From contig NZ_CP009459.1 of assembly GCF_000758325.1 (NCBI RefSeq), positions 3,348,001-3,412,000 on the forward strand: a stretch of DNA of 64,000 nucleotides, written 5' to 3'. Of the stretch, positions 57,882-64,000 are shown in pieces. The notes beneath the pieces were generated by a model. That model was not told the DNA's origin and made no database searches. It was given only the letters and a program-made list of their open reading frames with translations. Position 1 is the stretch's first letter, and each line of letters begins with the position of its first letter. The stretch is from Cedecea neteri. GTDB lineage: Bacteria; Pseudomonadota; Gammaproteobacteria; Enterobacterales; Enterobacteriaceae. The position numbers were made by a program, and so were the translations under genes.

Positions 57882-60566
57882 ATGCCTGCCGACGAGACGC
57901 AACCCCGCTCAGAAAGAGATGACGATATGGTGGTCTTTGGCCGTTATCAGCTGTTTCCCGATTTGGGGCTGCTGCTAAGGGACGGCGTTCAGCTGGAGCC
58001 GGGAGAGCGGGCGATGGCGGTGCTCCGGCTGCTGGTCAGTGAAGCGGGGCAGGTAGTGACCAAAGAGACGCTGCTGGCTACCGTCTGGCCGAAAGAGATC
58101 GTCGAAGAGAATAACCTGCAGGCGCAAATCTCCGCCTTACGCAAAATTTTTGGTCCCGACCGCAATCTCATCACCACGGTGTTTGGCCGGGGTTACTGCT
58201 TTACCGCCACGGTGAATAAACTGCAGGCGGCCACGTCATCGCTGCCCGTAGCTGCCCCTTCAGCGGTTTTACCTCGTCCCCGTTCGCCGCTGATAGGGCG
58301 CGAAAGGGAGCTGGGCGAAATCAGAAAACGGCTGATCGAGCATACTATTTGTACGCTGGCTGGCCCGGCGGGCATCGGCAAAACCCGACTGCTGCTGGAA
58401 GTGGCGCGCGAGTCGGCCAGCCTTTATCCCGATGGTGTATTTTTTGCTGATTTGTCCAGCCTGAATGCCGGGGCAGATCCGGCACCTGTGCTGCGTGCTG
58501 CGCTGGCCGGTATTCGTGGGGCGGGGCAGTTACAGTCTCGCCCCGCGCTGCTGGTAATTGATAACTGTGAGCATCTGTCGGTTGCCTGTGCACGGGAAAT
58601 AGAGCACCAGCTACAGAGAAACGAATTACTGAGCATTTTGCTGACCAGCCAGTCTCCGCTGGGGCTTGAAGGAGAGCAGGTATACCGCGTCGGGCCGCTA
58701 ACTTTGCCCCCAGCGCTACTGGCCGCCAGCGAGGCGCAAAGTTTTAGCGCGGTTGAGTTTCTGGTACAGCGTATTCAGGCAGTGGATTACACGTTCCGCC
58801 TGAGCGAAGAGAACACCGGGCCGATCCTGGGGCTCTGTCGGTTGCTGGATGCCGTACCGCTGGCGTTGGAAATTGTGGCGGCTCGCGTTGCCAGCCTGGG
58901 TCCTGATGCCGTGCTGGCCGACCTGAGCGGGCGGGAAACATTACCCGAAACGCCAGGACTTACGACTTCCCGACACAGAACGCTCACCGAGGCGCTGGAC
59001 TGGAGTTACCAATTGCTTACGGCTGAGGAACAGCGAGTGTTTCATGCCCTGGCGGTGTTTCCCGGTGAATTTGACCTTGCCGCCGCGAAAGGATTGTTAA
59101 ACCAGGGAGATCTCAGCGACGTTGTGGCCAGCATGGTGGCGAAATCCCTGCTGGTTTTGCAGGCGGGCACGCGCCCGGCCAGGTATCGCTATCTCAACAT
59201 TGTGCGCACGTACGCTCGCCAGATGCTGGCCGAAAACAGCGCCCAACTCTTTCTTCGTCATGCGCAACTTGTGGCCGACAGCATGGTGCAGGCAAGAGTT
59301 GCCTGGGCCGAAGAGTCCAGTCCGCAGTGGCGCCGTCAGTATGGTTATTTAATTGACGATCTTCGGGCAGCGGCAGACTGGTGTTTTGGCGTGGGTCAAA
59401 ATGCCCCGCTGGGACGAAGTATTCTCGCTAACGCCACGCCGTTCTGGATCCAGCTTTCGCTGCACGGCGAGTGCCGCCAGCGGATTACCGCCGCAATTAA
59501 CGATTCGCACAATGGTCAGGCCACGCCGCGCGAAGAGATGCTGATGCAGGCGGCCTTAGGCTCGGCGCTGGGCTGGGCGCAGGGACCCATCGAAGAAAAT
59601 GGCCAGGCCTGGCGGCGAACCGGGGAGCTTGCCAGCGCTCTTGGCGACGTGGAAATGCAGTTACAGGCCGAGTACGGGCTGTGGCTGTATCACCTGCGCA
59701 GTGGCCGTTACGCCGAAGCCGCAGAGAACGGCAAAAAAATGGCTGAACTGGCGACACAAAGCGGGGATTACGGCGCGCTATTAACCGCCCGTCGCCTTGT
59801 GGGCACCGCGCTGCATTTTTCCGGCGAGCAGCAGGCCGCGCTCAGCGAAATTCAGGCTTTGCTGGATCGCACAGTGGATGATGACAGCCAGAGGGCGCCT
59901 TTCCGCTTTGGGTTGGATCAGCGCGTGGCGGGCTGGGCTTTCCTGGTGCGGGCGCTGTGGGTGACCGGCGATATAGCCAAAGCCAGAAGAGCGGCGCAGC
60001 TGGCGGTGGAAGAAGCCCGGGCGCTGGATCACGCCTGTTCGCTGTGTGCCGCCCTCGCGGAAGGCACCTGCACGCTGGCGGCCTTAACCGGAGATATCGC
60101 TGGAGTGCTGCAGGTAGCTGCGCAGATTGAGGCCATCGCCCTGGAACACGGCCTGGGCTTCTGGCGGCTTTATGCGGCCGCATTTACCTTCTGGGGCAGG
60201 CTTCGCCAGCAGCCTGAAACGGTACTTCCCCAGCAGATCCTCGCCATGCTTGCCAGGCTGCAGGCCAATGGTTTTGATCCTGCTTATTCACTTTTTCTCT
60301 CTGATTTCGCCGCAGCGCTGGCGCAAAAAGGCCAGCCAGAGATAGCCGAGGTGCTGATCGCGGAGCGGCTGTCCGCGCTGGACGTCAACCAGTCGCTGTG
60401 GAACCTGCCCGAGCTGATGCGGGTTCAGGCGCACATTCGCTATGGCGGCCAACCAGAATATGGCCTGGAACTCAGCATGGCGCTGCAGTCTGCGCTGCTG
60501 CTGGCGAAAACCCAGACGGCCAAAGGCTGGATGCAACGCATAGAAACCGATCTGCATCAGCTTTGA
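57882..60566 (+). CDS. Large regulator: winged helix, STAND-type ATPase and helical repeats
   Basis: An 894-residue protein. Residues 16-112 form an OmpR/CadC-type winged helix (KETLLATVWPKEIVEENNLQ, FGRGYCFTATVN). An AAA/STAND-type ATPase follows, with the P-loop GPAGIGKT at 161-168 and a Walker B region ALLVIDNCEHLS. A winged-helix-like part comes near 360-430, then a long all-helical region (about 440-894) that looks like TPR-type repeats. The build recalls AfsR/MalT-type signal-responsive activators. The ATG at 57882 has a weak ribosome site; the ATG at 57927 is an alternative. It is divergent from an MFS gene, its probable target. Confidence 0.85.
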   Translation: MPADETQPRSERDDDMVVFGRYQLFPDLGLLLRDGVQLEPGERAMAVLRLLVSEAGQVVTKETLLATVWPKEIVEENNLQAQISALRKIFGPDRNLITTVFGRGYCFTATVNKLQAATSSLPVAAPSAVLPRPRSPLIGRERELGEIRKRLIEHTICTLAGPAGIGKTRLLLEVARESASLYPDGVFFADLSSLNAGADPAPVLRAALAGIRGAGQLQSRPALLVIDNCEHLSVACAREIEHQLQRNELLSILLTSQSPLGLEGEQVYRVGPLTLPPALLAASEAQSFSAVEFLVQRIQAVDYTFRLSEENTGPILGLCRLLDAVPLALEIVAARVASLGPDAVLADLSGRETLPETPGLTTSRHRTLTEALDWSYQLLTAEEQRVFHALAVFPGEFDLAAAKGLLNQGDLSDVVASMVAKSLLVLQAGTRPARYRYLNIVRTYARQMLAENSAQLFLRHAQLVADSMVQARVAWAEESSPQWRRQYGYLIDDLRAAADWCFGVGQNAPLGRSILANATPFWIQLSLHGECRQRITAAINDSHNGQATPREEMLMQAALGSALGWAQGPIEENGQAWRRTGELASALGDVEMQLQAEYGLWLYHLRSGRYAEAAENGKKMAELATQSGDYGALLTARRLVGTALHFSGEQQAALSEIQALLDRTVDDDSQRAPFRFGLDQRVAGWAFLVRALWVTGDIAKARRAAQLAVEEARALDHACSLCAALAEGTCTLAALTGDIAGVLQVAAQIEAIALEHGLGFWRLYAAAFTFWGRLRQQPETVLPQQILAMLARLQANGFDPAYSLFLSDFAAALAQKGQPEIAEVLIAERLSALDVNQSLWNLPELMRVQAHIRYGGQPEYGLELSMALQSALLLAKTQTAKGWMQRIETDLHQL

Positions 60567-60694
60567 TCTTCCGGTGACATGCAAAGCGGCAGAAAAGCCG
60601 CTTGCTTGTTGCCTTCGCTGACATTAATCTCAAAATAAGATTTAAATAAAAATAATATTCATATTTAGAGATTTAATCGGTGAGGATCATGACA

Positions 60695-61864
60695 ATGCAT
60701 TTCAGGCCAGAAATTCGTGCGCTGCTGCTGGCGCTTGCGGGTGCGGTGGTGCTGGCGATAGGTATGGGCTACGGGCGCTTTTCCTATACCGGCATTCTGC
60801 CCGTGATGCTGAAAGAAGGGCTGCTGTCGCTGCATCAGGGTAACCTCGCCGCATCGGCTAACTACGCAGGTTATCTCATTGGTGCCTTACTGCTGGCGAA
60901 AGCTAAGCCTGCCGACGCGCGGCGGTTAAACATGGCCTCCGTCGGGTTAACCATTGGTTGCCTGCTTCTGTTGGCATGGACGAAATCGCCGTGGGCGGTG
61001 GTGGCGGTTCGGGGTTTTGCCGGGCTATTGAGCGCGGTGTCGCTGATTGCGGCTTCACTGTGGCTACTGCAGCACATGAAACACCATACCGGGGCGCCGG
61101 TGCTTTATGCCGGGGTTGGGCTGGGGATCTTTTTATCTGCGGAATTTATCGCGCTGGGTAAAGCTTATGGCTATACCAGCCAGCAAATCTGGCTGCTGTG
61201 TGGGCTGACTGCGCTGCTATTGTTTGCGCTGGTGTTCAAATTGCTGCTTAGCCCACCGAATTATCTCATCGACTACCAAACGCAGGCGTCCAGTCAGGCT
61301 CCGTCGGAAGCAGGGGGAGCTAAAGCGGCGTGGAAACTCCTGGTTATCTACGGCCTGGCCGGGTTCGGGTATATCATTACGGCCACCTATTTACCGCTTT
61401 TTCTTTCCGGGTCACTTAGTACGCTGGATCCGGTGCAGCTTTGGGCTCTCTTTGGCCTGGCCGCGATACCGTCCTGTTTTATCTGGCATCAAATCGTCTC
61501 AAAGTATGGCTATCGCCGCGCTTTTGCCGCCAATCTACTGGTTCAGGCCGCGGGCGTCGTACTTCCGGCCTTTAGCCACTCACTGCTTTTTTGCCTGTTA
61601 AGTGCGGTACTGGTGGGCTTTACGTTCACCGGCACGGTGACGATAGCCTTACCGGAAGCCAGGAGGCTGGCGCATTTGGTGCGATTTAATATGATCGCGG
61701 CGATGACCGCTATTTATGGCATCGGGCAGATTATTGGGCCGCTGGTTGCCGGGGAACTTTACGGTATAACGGGCAGTTTTAACGGGTCATTAGCCGCCGC
61801 CACCGGCGCATTGCTGCTGGCCGGTGGGCTGGTGCTGATGGGACGTTCAAAGGTTGCTGGCTGA
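60695..61864 (+). CDS. YbfB/YjiJ-family MFS transporter
   Basis: A 389-residue inner-membrane protein with 12 predicted segments. It starts with GMGYGRFSYTGILPVMLKEG, the hallmark of the YbfB/YjiJ group, and has an RxLN-type loop (DARRLNMAS). The start at 60695 is preferred for GAGG spacing of nine; a GTG at 60680 and an ATG at 60689 are in frame. It lies 128 bp downstream of the STAND regulator on the same strand and overlaps the convergent LysR gene by 18 bp. The substrate is unknown. Confidence 0.85.
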   Translation: MHFRPEIRALLLALAGAVVLAIGMGYGRFSYTGILPVMLKEGLLSLHQGNLAASANYAGYLIGALLLAKAKPADARRLNMASVGLTIGCLLLLAWTKSPWAVVAVRGFAGLLSAVSLIAASLWLLQHMKHHTGAPVLYAGVGLGIFLSAEFIALGKAYGYTSQQIWLLCGLTALLLFALVFKLLLSPPNYLIDYQTQASSQAPSEAGGAKAAWKLLVIYGLAGFGYIITATYLPLFLSGSLSTLDPVQLWALFGLAAIPSCFIWHQIVSKYGYRRAFAANLLVQAAGVVLPAFSHSLLFCLLSAVLVGFTFTGTVTIALPEARRLAHLVRFNMIAAMTAIYGIGQIIGPLVAGELYGITGSFNGSLAAATGALLLAGGLVLMGRSKVAG

Positions 61865-62695
61865 GGCCAGAATCTGCTTCATCGCCTCAAGTGCAGTGGA
61901 ACGATAGCCCTTGCGCCAGACAAGCTGTGTCAGAGCTTCAGCCACAAACTGTTGCTGTGTTCCCTCCGGCAGAGTCAGCGTCGCCGCGACGCTTTCCGGC
62001 AGCACGCCGCTGCATCGTCCGGCGGCAACGGAAGCGATCATCGAGTGATAAGAGCTGACGTCCTGCACCTCCACAAGGGTTTGTGCGTTGAGCAAAGCCT
62101 CACCCCGCGCCCGGTAAGAACACCCTCGAGGAAAAGCGGCAAGGCGAGGATTATTGCCGCTGGCGGTTTCAGGTACGAGCAACACCAGGCGTTCAGTGAA
62201 CACATCCATGGACTCAAGATCTTCCGGACACTGAATGTGCCCCCCGGCATCCGGCAACAGGCTCACCAGGGCACAGTCCAGCGAAGCGTGGCGAACCTGC
62301 TCCAGAAGTTGCTGCGTGGGCTGGGTGGTTAGGGCCAGTGCGACATCAGGGTACCGGCGATGGAACTGCTGGAACACCGGCATCAGGCGGCTGACGGCTG
62401 TAGCTTCCATTGAACCCATATTCAGTGCACCCGCGGGTTTCCCCGGATGCAGCGCCTGCCGGGCTTCTTCCGCCAGGCTAAGTATTTTTTTTGTGTAGGA
62501 AAGAAAACTTTCGCCCTCCGGCGACAGGATCATTTTCTTGCTGTCACGCACGAACAAAGCGACGCCAAGATCTTCTTCCAGCTGCTGAATGCGGGTAGTG
62601 ATGTTCGACTGTACGCGGCCAAGCCTTTGGGCGGCTTTCGTCACGCTTTGTTCTTCAGCGACGATTTTAAACATCTGCAGTGTGGTGTGGTTCAT
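61847..62695 (-). CDS. LysR-family transcriptional regulator
   Basis: A 282-residue LysR protein with the helix-turn-helix SVTKAAQRLGRVQSNITTRI near residues 17-36, where VQSNIT replaces the common TPSAVS. The effector domain starts near residue 88. The ATG at 62695 has GAGA eight bases upstream; an ATG at 62704 and a TTG at 62710 are also in frame. It is divergent from the nitronate monooxygenase gene, with a long palindrome between, so that gene is the likely target. Confidence 0.88.
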   Translation of the reverse strand: MNHTTLQMFKIVAEEQSVTKAAQRLGRVQSNITTRIQQLEEDLGVALFVRDSKKMILSPEGESFLSYTKKILSLAEEARQALHPGKPAGALNMGSMEATAVSRLMPVFQQFHRRYPDVALALTTQPTQQLLEQVRHASLDCALVSLLPDAGGHIQCPEDLESMDVFTERLVLLVPETASGNNPRLAAFPRGCSYRARGEALLNAQTLVEVQDVSSYHSMIASVAAGRCSGVLPESVAATLTLPEGTQQQFVAEALTQLVWRKGYRSTALEAMKQILASASNL

Positions 62696-62728
62696 ATTTT
62701 TCATTCTCAATATGACAATGATCTTGAT

Positions 62729-62755
62729 CTTAACATCTTCAAATAAGATGTTAAG
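62729..62755. promoter_or_regulatory. 27-bp perfect palindrome between LysR and nitronate monooxygenase genes
   Basis: CTTAACATCTT (62729-62739) and AAGATGTTAAG (62745-62755) are an exact 11-bp inverted repeat around CAAAT, 32-58 bp before the monooxygenase start and 34-60 bp before the LysR start. Its central position between divergent starts marks it as an operator rather than a terminator. Confidence 0.65.
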
Positions 62756-62786
62756 CCTTCAATCTCTCATTTCCTGAGGTGCCTTC

Positions 62787-63842
62787 ATGTTTCGTAGCCT
62801 TACCCAACTGCTCGCGATAGACCATCCCATCATACAGGCGCCTATGGCGGGCGTCTCGACCCCGGAACTGGCGGCGGCGGTTAGCAATGCCGGTGGACTT
62901 GGTTCGCTGGGTGTGGGCGCAAGCAGCGTCGGGCAGGCCAGGGCCGCGATTCTGAAAACGCAGGCGCTAACCTCACGCCCGTTCAATGTGAATCTCTTTT
63001 GCCATCAGCCGGCAAAACGAGATGAGGCGCTGGAGCGAGCATGGATTGACAGTCTGCACCCGCTGTTTGCTAAATTTGGCGGCACGCCGCCAGAAGTGCT
63101 CAGTGAAATTTACCAAAGTTTTATCGGCCATGAAGCGATGCTGGAGATGCTGCTGGAAACGACTCCGGCAGCGGTCAGCTTCCATTTTGGCGTGCCTGAG
63201 CGCGACGTTGTTCAGTCTTTTAGCAACAAAGGCATTGTGACACTTGCCACCGCCACCCGGCCCGAAGAGGCTTCGCTGATTGAGGCCAGCGGCGTGGATG
63301 TGATAGTGGCTCAGGGCTTTGAAGCCGGCGGACATCGCGGGATGTTCGACGAAAAGGCTCACGATACTCAGCTCAGCACCTTTGCGCTGGTGCAGCTGCT
63401 GAAAAAACAGGTCACGCTGCCGGTTGTTGCCGCCGGGGGGATTATGGACGGGGCCGGAATTCACGCCATGCTAAGCATCGGGGCGGATGCGGTGCAGCTG
63501 GGCACCGCGTTTCTGCTTTGCCCCGAGTCCGCCGCCGACGATGGCTACCGAAAGCGGCTTCAGTCAAGTCAGTCACACCAGACGGAGATGACCCATGCCA
63601 TTTCTGGCAGAGCGGCGAGAAGCCTGGAGAACGATTACTGCCGCCACGGGCGGACGGCTGGCCAGCACGCCGTGCCGGCTTATCCTGTGGCCTACGATAT
63701 TGGTAAAGCCCTTGCAAACCTCGCCAAGAAACAGGGACATCAAGGCTATAGCGCCCACTGGGCCGGGCAGGGGGTGAATCTGATCCGTGAAATGCCGGCG
63801 GCTGAACTCCTGCAAACGCTCGTGCGTGAAGCCGGGCTGTAA
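62787..63842 (+). CDS. Nitronate monooxygenase (2-nitropropane dioxygenase-like)
   Basis: A 351-residue FMN-dependent TIM-barrel enzyme. Its motifs in order are IIQAPMAGVSTPELAAAVSN, GGLGSLGVGASS, VIVAQGFEAGGHRG (phosphate/FMN loop), VVAAGGIMDG and GADAVQLGTAFLLC. Such enzymes oxidise alkyl nitronates, including the toxin propionate-3-nitronate made by plants and fungi, to carbonyl compounds and nitrite. It is divergent from a LysR gene. Confidence 0.9.
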   Translation: MFRSLTQLLAIDHPIIQAPMAGVSTPELAAAVSNAGGLGSLGVGASSVGQARAAILKTQALTSRPFNVNLFCHQPAKRDEALERAWIDSLHPLFAKFGGTPPEVLSEIYQSFIGHEAMLEMLLETTPAAVSFHFGVPERDVVQSFSNKGIVTLATATRPEEASLIEASGVDVIVAQGFEAGGHRGMFDEKAHDTQLSTFALVQLLKKQVTLPVVAAGGIMDGAGIHAMLSIGADAVQLGTAFLLCPESAADDGYRKRLQSSQSHQTEMTHAISGRAARSLENDYCRHGRTAGQHAVPAYPVAYDIGKALANLAKKQGHQGYSAHWAGQGVNLIREMPAAELLQTLVREAGL

Positions 63843-63849
63843 AACAGAG

Positions 63850-64000
63850 TTACTTCAACAATGCCATCAAAATAGCGGCGACGTGCTGCAGGGCAATATC
63901 CTGGCTTCGGCGTTTGTGCCAGGCCAGGTGGAGCGAGAACCCCGGTAACGTGACAGGGGCGGGGAAGGCTACCAGCCCTTCAGTAAAAGGGCTGACGCGG
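63850..64000 (-). CDS. C-terminal end of a LysR-family regulator (partial)
   Basis: The last 49 codons of a minus-strand gene run off the window end. The translated end, LPGFSLHLAWHKRRSQDIAL followed by HVAAILMALLK and a stop, is the typical LysR C-terminus (strand then WHKR, then the last helix). It is convergent with the monooxygenase, eight bases after that stop. Only this fragment is visible. Confidence 0.65.
   Translation of the reverse strand, partial: RVSPFTEGLVAFPAPVTLPGFSLHLAWHKRRSQDIALQHVAAILMALLK

Overview
The window is chromosomal DNA of a member of the Enterobacteriaceae, in the Enterobacter/Cedecea/Lelliottia/Kluyvera range. The evidence is a set of complete enteric modules: kduI-kduD, lacI-lacZ with recognisable lac operators, betT/betIBA, pptA, tyrP, maeA and scrKYABR. 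Gene order does not match E. coli K-12, and the genus cannot be fixed from sequence reading alone. No rRNA, tRNA, CRISPR array, prophage or insertion sequence was seen. The one clearly foreign-looking patch is an AT-rich two-gene unit at 50.4-51.5 kb.

Layout. 0-6 kb: pectin/uronate catabolism (kduI, kduD) converges on a lacI-lacZ unit that keeps O1, an O2 identical to E. coli and a CRP site, but has no lacY or lacA. 6-9.7 kb: a glutathione S-transferase, an arylamine N-acetyltransferase, and an HD-domain hydrolase divergent from a GlxA-type AraC regulator. 9.7-15.8 kb: choline uptake and oxidation to glycine betaine (betT divergent from betIBA). 15.9-19.5 kb: pptA and an intimin/invasin-type inverse autotransporter. 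19.5-25.5 kb: an iron-uptake locus with a Fur box, made of a TonB-dependent receptor and two paralogous periplasmic binding proteins on either side of tyrP. 25.5-29.3 kb: a saccharopine-dehydrogenase-like protein, a frameshifted LysR gene and maeA. 29.4-36 kb: the sucrose PTS regulon scrKYAB with three ScrR operators and a frameshifted scrR.

36-64 kb is a patchwork of small divergent regulator/target pairs. It holds a two-component system with an exported alpha/beta hydrolase, several LysR genes beside efflux pumps or short-chain dehydrogenases, and an operon of RidA, a PLP ammonia-lyase and a PAS/HTH regulator. It also holds a DUF3290/DUF421 membrane pair, an alpha/beta hydrolase/metallo-beta-lactamase-fold operon, an exported Ppx/GppA-like protein divergent from a lipoprotein acid phosphatase, a large winged-helix/ATPase regulator facing an efflux pump, and a nitronate monooxygenase with its LysR neighbour. 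Several shared promoters contain perfect inverted repeats that look like operators.

Together the genes describe a plant- or gut-associated enteric with broad sugar use (pectin products, beta-galactosides, sucrose), osmoprotection, siderophore scavenging and detoxification. Two regulators carry single-base frameshifts in homopolymers; these are either real inactivations or assembly errors. Start codons were chosen by ribosome-binding site and family length, and several differ from the longest possible reading frame.
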